The position numbers and the translations under genes are program-made. A stretch of DNA of 64,000 bases. It comes from Rhodospirillales bacterium (GTDB lineage Bacteria; Pseudomonadota; Alphaproteobacteria; TMED109). Location: assembly GCA_028824295.1 (NCBI GenBank), contig JAPPED010000001.1, positions 62,001 through 126,000 of the forward strand. Direction: 5' to 3'. The notes below the pieces were generated by a model. That model searched no databases and was not told the origin of the DNA. It saw nothing but the letters and a program-made list of their open reading frames with translations. Below are positions 17,906 through 26,496 of the stretch, one piece after another (position 1 is the first letter of the stretch; every line of letters begins with the position of its first letter).

Positions 17906-18142
17906 AGGTCGACGTTCGGTCTTCCTCCAATATCTGCTTTCCCGTCAAGACATTGTGCATTGGCGGGAGCGAAATTAGCACGAGCCCGTCGCTCAGGCGA
18001 GCGGCGTCGGCGTTGGCCAATTCGCTGCCCCGTCAATATCACCGCACTGCGGGTTGGCACGGCATCATGGAGCGGCGGACAAAGCGAGCTGGGTGAAAAC
18101 CAATCTGCATCCCACAGGGGGTCCTCCCGCAGACGAAGTTCA

Positions 18143-18824
18143 TTCACGCTGGACATGGGCGGGCGGCCCGGTGTGGCGAAGTGCTTTCCTCCTACGTCAA
18201 TCCCTATGGCTAATCCTCAGAAATTTCGTCGTTTGTCCAGACAGGTCTGAGCAGCGGCTTGAGGCCCGGAAGCGGCGGTATCAGCGCCGCCTCGCCCGGC
18301 AGCGCCGCGGCTCGAGACGGCGCGAGCGCACCCGGCGACGGCCGGCGCGCACGCAGCGGCGGATCGCGCAACGGCACCGCGACTGGCAGCACCAGGTGAG
18401 CCGGTCGCTGGCCAAGGGCACGGTGGTGATCGAGGCATGGCGGACGCGCGCGATGACCGCGTCGGCGAAGGCCACGGCGGCGACGCCCGGCCGGCATGTC
18501 CGGCAGGAGGCCGGCCTGAACCGCGGGATCCTGGCGACCGGCTGGAGCGGTCTCCGGACGACGCTCGCGTACAAGGCGCCGCGGCTGGTTGCGGTGGACC
18601 CGGCCCACACCTGCCGGACCTGCGCCGCGTGTGGCCATGCGGACGCGGCCTCGCGCCGCACCCAGGCGAGTTTCGAGTGCGTGGCCTGCGGCCACGGGGA
18701 TCACGCGGAACTGAACGCGGCCCGCAACATCCCGCGTCGGGGATTGGCGCTGATGCACGGCGAGGGGCGATCGCATTCAGCGACCTCGTCGATCCGTGAA
18801 ACGGATCGACGGCTGGCGGCGTAA
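18143..18824 (+). pseudogene. TnpB (RuvC-like RNA-guided nuclease family) remnant, frameshifted and N-terminally deleted
   Basis: Homology starts near 18143 with a RuvC-I-like strand (FTLDMGGRPGVAKCF, then MANPQKFRRLSRQV) and stops in that frame at 18250. It continues in another frame with EQRLEARKRRYQRRLARQRRG, VVIEAW (the Glu of RuvC-II) and the zinc finger CRTCAACGH/FECVACGH. The end reads AELNAARNI where active members usually have an Asp before xNAA, so the third catalytic acid appears changed to Glu. The N-terminal wedge/REC part is missing. With the frameshift at about 18240-18250 and the lost region, it cannot make a complete nuclease. An RNA partner (omega RNA) cannot be recognised in the 26 bases after the stop. 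Confidence 0.82.
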
Positions 18825-18835
18825 GCTGTCAAGTA

Positions 18836-18850
18836 TTCGATATAAGTCCC
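18836..18850 (-). repeat. Right 15-bp inverted repeat of the TnpB unit
   Basis: TTCGATATAAGTCCC, the exact inverted copy of 17891-17905. Confidence 0.85.
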
Positions 18851-19061
18851 ATTGCGAACTTGCTGGCCGGGCATGAAACCGTTGCCCGCACTACGCGGGA
18901 GGCGTTTCCCGTCGCGATTCTGGGTGGCAATAAACCTACTGCCGCTCTGCTGACCCAGCGCGTGGAAGTGCACGAAAAACCGCCTGGATGCTCCGGAGCA
19001 TGCTCGGCGATTGAACCTCCACATGAACCCCGGTGGCGTAGTCACATCGAAGCGTTAGCCA

Positions 19062-19931
19062 CTAGAAGTCGAGCCGTTGCAGCATTTTGGTAACCAGGGA
19101 GTGGTTCGAATCGGACAGAATTTCGAGAAAGCTGAAATGGTTGCAGCCCTCTGCGGTGACGAATTCGACGGGGATATCGTGGTCGCGGAGAAGCGCCTCG
19201 AACGCGCGTGATTGTTCCACCCAGCCGGAGGGTTCGGCTTCGCCAGCGGCGACCAGAGTGGGCCAAGTGTGATGTGGAGTGCGCTGCAGCACATCGTTCC
19301 GCGCGGCTTCAACAGCATCCAGGCCGATTTCTTCGTTGATCGGTAGTGTGCGTGCAACTGCGGGTTCGTAAATCCCGGAAATCGCGAACACCCCCTAGAC
19401 CTGTTCCGGGCGCATCACTTCCGGCGGAAATGTTTCCGTCATCATCATGCTGGCGAGATGGGCGCCTGCCGAATGGCCGTACAGGAAGATCCGGTTTGGG
19501 TCTCCGCCATAGCTGTCGGCATGCCGCGCCGCCCAGATCAGACCCGCACGTATTTCGTTGGCGATTGTGCTCACGGTCACATCCGGGCAAAGGTCGTAGT
19601 TGAGGTTGAGAAACACTGCGCCAGCGTCGACGAAGGGGAGCGCCAGATGCGTGTGGTCGTCCTTGTCCAGGGCGCGCCAGTAACCGCCGTGAATAAACAC
19701 CACCAGCGGGGCGCCCTGGTCGCCTGACGGGCCCTTGAGGATGTCGACCGTCTGCTTTGCCCCGGATCCGTATCGCACGTCGAAGTGTGAATCGCCGGCC
19801 AGCCGTTCCCGGGCCGCTGCCGCGGCCGTCGCCGCATTTTCGAGGTAGGAGTCTGCAGACGGAACTGCAATACGAGGATTGAAGTGAGCTTCGCGCTCCT
19901 GCAGCGTCAAGGTTCTCCAAGTGGTTTTCAT
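19062..19931 (-). pseudogene. Kynurenine formamidase/arylformamidase-like alpha/beta hydrolase, interrupted by an in-frame TAG
   Basis: Two open segments in the same frame, 19395-19931 and 19062-19394, make one 290-codon gene split by TAG at 19395-19397. The first half carries the oxyanion motif FIHGGYWR and the nucleophile elbow YGHSAGAHLAS. The second half continues directly with GVFAISGIYEPAV and ends with the catalytic His region GCNHFSFLE. The family hydrolyses N-formylkynurenine or related aryl esters/amides. Everything else about the reading frame is intact, so the lesion looks recent or is a sequence error. A start inside the second half (19391) would lack the nucleophile and be inactive. 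It is divergent from the FAD oxidase gene. Confidence 0.82.
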
Positions 19932-20125
19932 CGCGATCCTCTCCGCTATCGTCCGGTGGCTTGCGGTCTTGCGGGCCGCGGCGCCGGACCAGAAACTGCC
20001 AACTGCGCGGCTTCACTTGCCGGCGGCGATTTCCATACTAAGGGGGCCTTTCGCGGCGCCAAGGCGTTCAGAGAACGCATTTCTGAAGTGTGTCCGATCC
20101 GCTTTCGGAGATTGGGATCAACAGG

Positions 20126-21727
20126 ATGTCTGAGCGCCGCTACAAGTTTTGGGGCTGGGGGTACGAGGATCAAATCCCAGAGGCCGGAGAAGTCGCAGCC
20201 ACGGTTGCAAGAGTGTCCGAACTTACCCGGGTCAGTCCCGGAACGGAGATGCGGTGGCCCACGCTTGATTGCGTAACGCTGCCTGACCCGCGAATTCAAC
20301 CGCCGTCTGTTCTTGTCAGCATTGCGTCTACCGACACGCATGCTCGGGCCGCGCACACGTACGGAAAGTCGTTCCCGGACTATGTCCGGGCGTTTGATCA
20401 CGACTTCAAATGTGCTCCGGATCTCGTCATGTGGCCGCGAAACGAACACGATGTAGTTGCCATTCTGGACTGGGCCTCCGACGCCGATGTGGCAGTCATC
20501 CCCTTTGGCGGAGGATCGAGCGTGGTCGGAGGAGTGGAGCCTGCCGTGGGCGAAAGGTTCGCCGGCACGGTCAGCATGGACTTGCGGAAACTCAACCGCG
20601 TGACCGACGTGGATACCGCAGCCCGTGCTGCCTGTATCGAAGCGGGCGCTCTCGGGCCCGTGCTGGAACGACAACTCAAGCCGCATGGTCTGACCCTTCG
20701 GCACTTTCCGCAATCTTTTGAGTTCTCGACACTGGGAGGCTGGATCGCGACCAGGTCCGGCGGCCATTTTGCGACATTGCAGACCCATATCGAGGATTCC
20801 ATTGAATCACTTCGGGTCGTATCCCCGCGCGGAACGTTGGAAACTCGTCGGTTGCCAGGTTCGGGAGCAGGGCCCAGCCCCGATCGTCTCTTCGCTGGAT
20901 CGGAGGGGGCACTTGGCGTCATTACGTCTGCATGGATGCGCGTGCTGCCGCGGCCCGTTTATCGACGAAGCGCCGCCGTATGGTTCGAACAGTTCCCGGA
21001 TGCGGCCAACGCTGCCCAGGGAGTGGTTCAGGCGGGCTTGTGGCCGGCGAATTGCCGCGTGATCGACGCGGAAGAAGCGCGGCTCACAGGCGTCGGTAAC
21101 GGCAGTCGTCATCTGCTGGTACTGGGATTTGAGAGCGCGAACCATCGGGTTGATGCATGGATGGAAGAGGCACTCCAGTGCGCCGCTGAATTCGGTGGGA
21201 TCTCCGACGAGAGCAGTAGGGACGCCCCTAACCGAAGTGGCGCGGCGAGTACCTGGTGAGAAGCCTTCATGGGCGCGCCCTTCGTTCGAGAGACATTGAT
21301 TGCCCATGGATTTATCGTGGATGCGGTCGAAACGGCGATTACGTGGGACCAGTTTCCGAAATTGCACCGCGCGGTCAGAGACAGCATTGGAGACGCAATT
21401 CTTCGGGTAACCGGTGCGCCGGGACATGTCACTTGCCGGTTCACGCATGTCTATGCCGACGGTCCCGCACCGTACTTCACGTTCCACGCGAAAGCGCCGA
21501 ACGGCGGTGCCATCCAAGCCTGGCAAACGATCAAGGCAGCGGCCAGCGAAGCAATATTGGCTGCGGGCGGGACGATCACGCATCATCATGCGGTGGGGCG
21601 CGATCACCTGCCGTGGTACACGAAACAGCGTCCAGCACTCTTCGGATGCGCACTCGCGGCAGCGAAGAAGGAACTGGACCCGGCCGGAATTCTCAATCCC
21701 GGTGTGTTAATCGGGCTCAACTCATGA
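20126..21727 (+). pseudogene. FAD-linked oxidase (alkyldihydroxyacetonephosphate synthase-like), interrupted by an in-frame TGA
   Basis: The N-terminal part runs to TGA at 21257-21259 and the same frame then continues to 21727. Together they make about 533 codons, the usual length of AGPS-like FAD oxidases. The FAD-binding core is PDLVMWPRNEHDVV then VIPFGGGSSVVGGVEP. The C-terminal cap carries HVTCRFTHVYADGPAPYF and ends in KKELDPAGILNPGVL, typical of this family. At the break the frame reads STW-stop-EAFMGAPFVRETL; relatives usually have Trp-Arg there, so a CGA to TGA change explains it. The start is ATG 20126 or GTG 20090. It is followed with a 4-base overlap (ATGA) by mltB. Confidence 0.85.
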
Positions 21728-22689
21728 AGTTCGCGCTGTCCGCCGCCGCCGCGGCATTCCTGTTGACCAGCCCCGTGGCTGCGGAGCCCTTTGTTGACTG
21801 GCTCGACGGCGTGCGCTCCGAAGCATTGGCCAACGGGGTAGGGCGGTCAGTATTGGATGCTGCTCTCCGAGATCTGGAGGGCCCGCTCCCGCGTGTGCTG
21901 GAGCTCGACCGCAAGCAGTGGAAAAGGGACGTAACCCTCGATTGGTACCTCAATCGGGTGATCAGTGACGAGCGTGTCGACAGAGGGCGCGAAATGGGTC
22001 GGCGTTACCGAAACCTCTTGACGCAGGTCAGCGAGACATACGGGGTTCAGCCGCGTTTCATTCTGGCAATTTGGGGTATCGAGACCCACTATGGGAAGAT
22101 CACCGGAGGGTTTCCGGTGCTGGGCGCACTGGCGACACTCGCCTTTGACGGCCGACGGCAGGAGTTCTTTCGAGGCGAGCTCCTGGAAGCCCTCAGCATC
22201 ATGGAGCGGGAACGCATGGAACCTGCTTCCATGCTCGGATCATGGGCCGGCGCGATGGGACAAAGCCAATTCATGCCCACAAGCTTCAGCAACTTTGCAC
22301 AGGACTACGATGGCGACGGGCGTCGGGATATCTGGACGACGGAAGCTGATGTTTTCGCGTCCATTGCGCATTACCTCAAGCGTCACGGCTGGCGGGATGA
22401 CATCACGTGGGGAAGGGGGGTCAAACTTCCCTCGGGCTTTGATCCTGATTTGATTGGTCTCGACGTTACTCGCACGATTCCCGAATGGCAGACGCTGGGT
22501 GTTCGGCGGGTCAACGGAACCGACCTTCCTTCCCGGGCCTTGGTGGCGTCCGTGGTGGCCCCGGATTACCCGCACGGAGATGCATTCCTCGTATACGAGA
22601 ACTTCCGAGTTACGCTGACGTACAACCGGTCGAGCTTCTATGCGACTGCCGTGGGAATCCTTTCGGACCGAATCGCCCGGGGGCTCTGA
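21724..22689 (+). CDS. Lytic murein transglycosylase B family protein
   Basis: A 321-residue periplasmic enzyme that cleaves peptidoglycan glycan strands with formation of 1,6-anhydromuramic acid. ATG at 21724 gives a signal peptide (MKFALSAAAAAFLLTSPVAA). The catalytic Glu is in AIWGIETHYGKITG. GSWAGAMGQSQFMPTSF and DYDGDGRRDIW are the other MltB/SltB signatures. No lipobox is seen, so it is probably soluble. It overlaps the FAD oxidase end and is followed after one base by rlpA, forming a murein-remodelling pair. Confidence 0.92.
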   Translation: MKFALSAAAAAFLLTSPVAAEPFVDWLDGVRSEALANGVGRSVLDAALRDLEGPLPRVLELDRKQWKRDVTLDWYLNRVISDERVDRGREMGRRYRNLLTQVSETYGVQPRFILAIWGIETHYGKITGGFPVLGALATLAFDGRRQEFFRGELLEALSIMERERMEPASMLGSWAGAMGQSQFMPTSFSNFAQDYDGDGRRDIWTTEADVFASIAHYLKRHGWRDDITWGRGVKLPSGFDPDLIGLDVTRTIPEWQTLGVRRVNGTDLPSRALVASVVAPDYPHGDAFLVYENFRVTLTYNRSSFYATAVGILSDRIARGL

Positions 22690-22690
22690 G

Positions 22691-23488
22691 ATGCGTCTTG
22701 CAGCGGCTTTCACCATGTTCGTGTGCGCTGCGCTGTTGATGTCAGCGTGCAGCAAGCCTGCTCCCGTGGTGATGCGGCAGGGGATCCCGCAGAGCACGCC
22801 GCAGGACACGCCGCAAGTGTCCAGCAGCGGCGGAATCTACAAGGTTGGAGCGCCCTATACCGTTGCAGGTCGAAGGTACACACCCAAGGTTCAGCCGAAC
22901 TATCGAGCTGAGGGGCTTGCCTCGTGGTACGGACCAAAGTTCCACGGCAAACGGACAGCCAACGGCGAGATCTTTGATCAGTACGCCCTGACTGCCGCGC
23001 ACAAGACCTTGCCGTTGCCCAGCAAGGTGCGGGTTACCAATCTCGACAACGGTCGCCAGCTCGTGGTGAGGGTCAATGACCGAGGGCCGTTCGTTGGAGA
23101 TCGCATCATCGATCTCTCTCGCCGGTCAGCCCAGTTGCTTGGCGTGGAGAAAGTCGGGGTGGCCCCGGTTCGCCTTGAGCTGATCGACAGCGGTCCGCAT
23201 CTCCTGACGGAGCCGCTACAGCGGGAGCAGGAGGCACATGAACCCGTGATGCCGGCCAGGATGGGTCGCGTATACGTCCAGGTGGGCGCTTTTCGACTTC
23301 CCGACAATGCCCAGCGGCTTGCCTGGAAGTTGTCGGAGTTTGGTGACCCCAGCATCCACACGAGCACGAATCGCCTGTGGCACCGCGTGCGATTCGGACC
23401 GTTCTCATCTGCCCAGGAGGCGGACGTGTTCGTCCAGAAGCTGGAGCGTGCGGGGTATCTTCCGAATGTGGTGGTCCAGGTCCGATAA
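22691..23488 (+). CDS. rlpA: Septal ring lytic transglycosylase RlpA family lipoprotein with SPOR domain
   Basis: A 265-residue lipoprotein; the signal peptide ends at LMSACS (lipobox Cys about residue 19). The double-psi beta-barrel of RlpA has the motifs GLASWYGPKFHGKRTANGE, AAHKTLPLPS and VVRVNDRGPFVGDRIIDLS, with the catalytic Asp in VNDRGP. The C-terminal SPOR domain (about 195-265, VYVQVGAF to YLPNVVVQVR) binds denuded glycan at the division site. Translation begins one base after the mltB stop. Confidence 0.93.
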   Translation: MRLAAAFTMFVCAALLMSACSKPAPVVMRQGIPQSTPQDTPQVSSSGGIYKVGAPYTVAGRRYTPKVQPNYRAEGLASWYGPKFHGKRTANGEIFDQYALTAAHKTLPLPSKVRVTNLDNGRQLVVRVNDRGPFVGDRIIDLSRRSAQLLGVEKVGVAPVRLELIDSGPHLLTEPLQREQEAHEPVMPARMGRVYVQVGAFRLPDNAQRLAWKLSEFGDPSIHTSTNRLWHRVRFGPFSSAQEADVFVQKLERAGYLPNVVVQVR

Positions 23489-23960
23489 CGGTCTGTCATG
23501 CGTCGAGATGGGGCCCGGCACTTGTTGCCGGTGTAATGACTGCCTGGTCCCATTTAGCTCGGGTGATTTCTGTTCGCGGAGCGGCGAGACAATTGGGCTC
23601 ATGACACGCACTCAACGCCTTTGCACTCCCCGTGCTCGTGCCGGGAGGCGGTCGATTCGATCCTCCGTTGATCAGGCGGTTTGCCGGACGTCCTTCATGG
23701 GGTGTTGGGGAGAACGTTCCCGTCGGGGACCCGCAGCAGGTGACAAGACATGCGTCCGCCAACTTCTGGCTCATGCTCGCCCGCCGATATCCGCTTTGGA
23801 CTCCGCAACGAACGCAGTGGGCCATGCGGCACTCGAGTACTTGCCGCCGGGTTCATCTGGTTGGGTAGGCGAGCCGACCTCGACAACCCTGATGGCACGG
23901 ACTCCAATCGTTTCCGGAACTCGCCCCCTTAGACCTTGCATCCACGGGGTTTGGGCGTGA
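23489..23960. other. Intergenic region, nothing recognised
   Basis: 470 bases lie between convergent rlpA and the porin gene. Several open frames exist but none resembles a known family, and no clear terminator hairpin with a U-tract is seen for either gene. A stretch near 23580-23670 superficially recalls a tRNA T-arm but lacks a matching acceptor stem. Confidence 0.4.
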
Positions 23961-25139
23961 TCACTTGAACAAGTTGAAGTAATAGCGGACGTTGATATTG
24001 AACCGCTTCTCCCAGTCGGTGTCTGCGTTGGCGCCAAAGTCGCCACTTTGTCCGACGAACCAGTTGCCGTCGGAGAACCCGAGGTCGGTGTATACGTACA
24101 CACCACCCCAGTACCACGAGGCGCCGATTGTCCACAATGAACTGTTGTTGAATTCGTCGTTTGCCTTCAGAATCGAACTCCATTCGACGTATGGTGTAAC
24201 GCTATCGAGCCACGACAACTCTGACGCATCAATGCCGCCGTACCGAAGCGAAACGGAGGGAATCCACCCCTCAGACGCGATCAGGTCGGTGTAGTCATAT
24301 GCACCAACGAGGATGAGGTCGCCGGTTTCCCAAGGCGTATCATCGGTGATGTCGTACTTGTAATACGACAGTTGAGAAACAAGCTTCAGGTCACCGAAGG
24401 AGGTCGTTCCGTGTACAGAGGCAGCGAAATGATTGGCACCGCTGTCGTCGATGTTTGTCCCTTCGAGCTGTCCGTACTGGAGGGACGCTCCAATGTCTCC
24501 GCCGCCGGCCATCGGGTAAACAACCCGTACATTTAACTGTCCGTTTTCTTTGAAGCCAGCCTCACCGATGTCTTCGTAAATCCTGGTTACGGGATCGTAA
24601 TTGTACCGGGAGCTGTCGAGGCTTTCGCCGTCCCAGTGTCCCTCATCCCGAAAGAAGTAGGCGAGGTCAATGTCCAGGCCGCCGACGGACGTCGTCCATC
24701 TGACTCCAAGATCCATGTCATCGATGAGCCCGACGTAAAAGTGCTGGTCGAAGTACCAACTCGACGACACTCCGTAGTCGCCGGGGCCGAAGGGGACACG
24801 CACGATACCGGCCCGAACCGTACCAAAGTCGTCCGTTTGATACCCCAGCCATGCCGTGTGCATCATGCTGTAACCGTCGTACCACCGGTACTCCACCCTG
24901 CCGATGAGGCCGTTGTGGTTGAGGTCTGCGTTGAGGCGGAAAATCTCTAGATCCACGTCCCCAAGGTTTTCGCCTCGGCGGCCGTCGTAGTCGCCATACA
25001 CCCAGTTCACTCCCAGCGCGCCGCCAATACTGACGGGACTGTCTTGGGCCGTCGCGTAACGGGGCGGGATCAGGAGGAGGGCAAGGCCTAGTGCGATGAT
25101 TCCGATGGGTGGTATGGCGTCTCGCGTCAGTTTCTGCAT
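23961..25139 (-). CDS. Outer-membrane porin-like beta-barrel protein
   Basis: A 392-residue protein with a long signal peptide (hydrophobic core IIALGLALLLIPP, cleavage near YATAQ). The mature part is rich in alternating aromatic/polar strands and Asp/Gly turns, and begins PVSIGGALGVNWVYGDYDG. It ends NINVRYYFNLFK, close to the aromatic-terminal beta-signal of barrel proteins. The RAGIVRVPFGPGDYG stretch resembles an extracellular constriction-loop region in phosphate-selective OprP/O-like porins. The solute is unknown. It stands alone, with no clear operon partner. Confidence 0.82.
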   Translation of the reverse strand: MQKLTRDAIPPIGIIALGLALLLIPPRYATAQDSPVSIGGALGVNWVYGDYDGRRGENLGDVDLEIFRLNADLNHNGLIGRVEYRWYDGYSMMHTAWLGYQTDDFGTVRAGIVRVPFGPGDYGVSSSWYFDQHFYVGLIDDMDLGVRWTTSVGGLDIDLAYFFRDEGHWDGESLDSSRYNYDPVTRIYEDIGEAGFKENGQLNVRVVYPMAGGGDIGASLQYGQLEGTNIDDSGANHFAASVHGTTSFGDLKLVSQLSYYKYDITDDTPWETGDLILVGAYDYTDLIASEGWIPSVSLRYGGIDASELSWLDSVTPYVEWSSILKANDEFNNSSLWTIGASWYWGGVYVYTDLGFSDGNWFVGQSGDFGANADTDWEKRFNINVRYYFNLFK

Positions 25140-25703
25140 GTCGTCAATCGCCTTGTTGGTCGAAATGCCTGGGAATCAGGCGCCTTTGCCATCCTACGAG
25201 AGGCGTGAACTATCGTTAGCTTGGTGGTCGCGGCCGAATATCCACTCCACGTAAAGGTGACACCGTATGACCTTATCGCGCCACTACTGCTAGGACAACC
25301 CGATTCGCCGGGCCCAATCATCCCCAGTCGTTTCTGCAGGCGGGTCGACTGTCCGTCTCGGAGGTAGCTCATCTTGCGTGACCCCCAGGAAGTTGTTGGC
25401 AGTCTCACCGGACGGGCTTCGGGGGAGGCAGTAGGGCTGACGGCGTTGCGGCCGCATTGGCTGCAACAGCTTCCGCCCACAAGCCGCTCTTGCGCGTGCC
25501 GCCGGGACCGCCCCTAGGTGCTCCTTTGCGCTGCTGTGATTGCTTAGCCGGTGGCAAGTTCCCGGACGCGTGCGAGGACGCGCTATCGCATGAGCGGGGT
25601 GGCATCCAACGCTGGGGCCGGCAGGCCGATGGGCCCTGAGGGATGGCGCGCGCTGCGACGTATGGAAACGATCCGGCGAACCTTGTGAGCGTTCTGCGGA
25701 CGG

Positions 25704-25724
25704 CAATATGAATTCCAATATGAA
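25704..25724. repeat. Two direct copies of CAATATGAA, 12-base period
   Basis: CAATATGAA occurs at 25704-25712 and 25716-25724, separated by TTC. The spacing is close to one helical turn, which would suit a DNA-binding protein, but no adjacent gene start points to a target. Confidence 0.4.
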
Positions 25725-25773
25725 AAACAGAACAACTGCTTAAGTGATTATAGTGAGAAACATCAGCAATTGT

Positions 25774-25789
25774 CATAATCCTCATTATG
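25774..25789. repeat. Inverted repeat CATAAT-4-ATTATG
   Basis: CATAAT (25774-25779) and ATTATG (25784-25789) are separated by CCTC. It could be an operator or chance in an AT-rich patch. Confidence 0.35.
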
Positions 25790-25886
25790 CGCAAATAAGA
25801 TGCGTCTGAAGCCGCCCTCTTTCGGCGACGGAGACATCCCTGCTCCTTCCCAACCCGGCGCTCGGGATGGTCCCGAACTCGTTTGC

Positions 25887-26462
25887 TCACAACCCATAGA
25901 CGGCTTCTGCAGCGAACACGAACAGTGCTTCGATAGCCAAGCAGGTTCCAATGGTCGCGCGGGCCAGGACGCCCCGGTAGGTCCTCCAAAGCCAAATGAA
26001 GAGCCCTGCGCAGAGCAGGAATTCCGCGGGAGCCAGCACCGCGGCCCCGTAACGAACATCCCAGTAAGAGAACGGACTCATGTACGTCCACTCGGAAAAC
26101 GGCCAGAACGGCGGATGACCATCGCCTGCATGGAGTGGTATGTCCGTGAGCACATGCAGAATCGCGGCCCCCGCGAAGGCAACAGCCCACCAGTGCCTCG
26201 TCAGGAGCCCAAAGGCTGCGCATGCGAGGAAAATCGGGATCGAGTTCGAGATCGCAAAGATTTCTTGCCAGAATTCCGAGAAATAGTCCGTACCAAAGAT
26301 CTGCTGACCTGTTCGACCCACCACCCACCCCTGCCAAAGCACCATTGCGATGATGGTGGCATCGGGAAGGAAAGCGCCGGCGAAAGCCGCAGCGTTTCTG
26401 GACTTCATGCCGGGCCGACCGCAGGCTGCGAGTCCCATGAGCAGATGCGCGGGCGTATTCAT
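25887..26462 (-). CDS. Membrane protein of the YdjM/DUF457-like putative metal-dependent hydrolase group
   Basis: A 191-residue inner-membrane protein with about four to five hydrophobic helices. It opens MNTPAHLLMGLA, with the conserved early His, and has FLPDAT. A central HVLTDIPLHAGDGHPPFWPFS and SPFSYWD follow, patches of His/Asp typical of this poorly characterised membrane hydrolase family. Function is unknown. It lies 34 bases downstream of the sensor kinase gene on the same strand and could be its last operon member. Confidence 0.7.
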   Translation of the reverse strand: MNTPAHLLMGLAACGRPGMKSRNAAAFAGAFLPDATIIAMVLWQGWVVGRTGQQIFGTDYFSEFWQEIFAISNSIPIFLACAAFGLLTRHWWAVAFAGAAILHVLTDIPLHAGDGHPPFWPFSEWTYMSPFSYWDVRYGAAVLAPAEFLLCAGLFIWLWRTYRGVLARATIGTCLAIEALFVFAAEAVYGL

Positions 26463-26496
26463 TCGTTTGTCGCCAAGACGATCGGCGTTAACGGAG

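Larger units (their letters stand above)
17891..18850 (+). mobile_element. 960-bp TnpB-bearing unit bounded by perfect 15-bp inverted repeats
   Basis: The ends GGGACTTATATCGAA (17891-17905) and its exact reverse complement (18836-18850) enclose a broken tnpB. IS200/IS605-family elements, the normal home of TnpB, lack terminal inverted repeats and use subterminal hairpins, so this layout is unusual. No TnpA is present and no target-site duplication is obvious next to either end (flanks AAAATTTT and ATTGCGAA). It looks like a dead remnant of a larger element. Confidence 0.6.
25140..25886. other. Intergenic region with two short repeat structures
   Basis: No gene could be supported in these 750 bases. 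Around 25450-25650 it is GC-rich with uninformative open frames on both strands. An AT-rich patch at 25700-25800 contains a direct repeat (25704-25724) and an inverted repeat (25774-25789), listed separately. Confidence 0.45.

Noticed and set aside
21257-21259. Selenocysteine at the TGA of the FAD oxidase
   Set aside because: The family has Arg-like residues there, no hairpin of SECIS type is evident after it, and the formate dehydrogenase of this genome carries Cys instead of Sec.
23540-23680. Possible tRNA (T-arm-like GATTCGATCC)
   Set aside because: No matching acceptor stem or anticodon arm could be paired around it.
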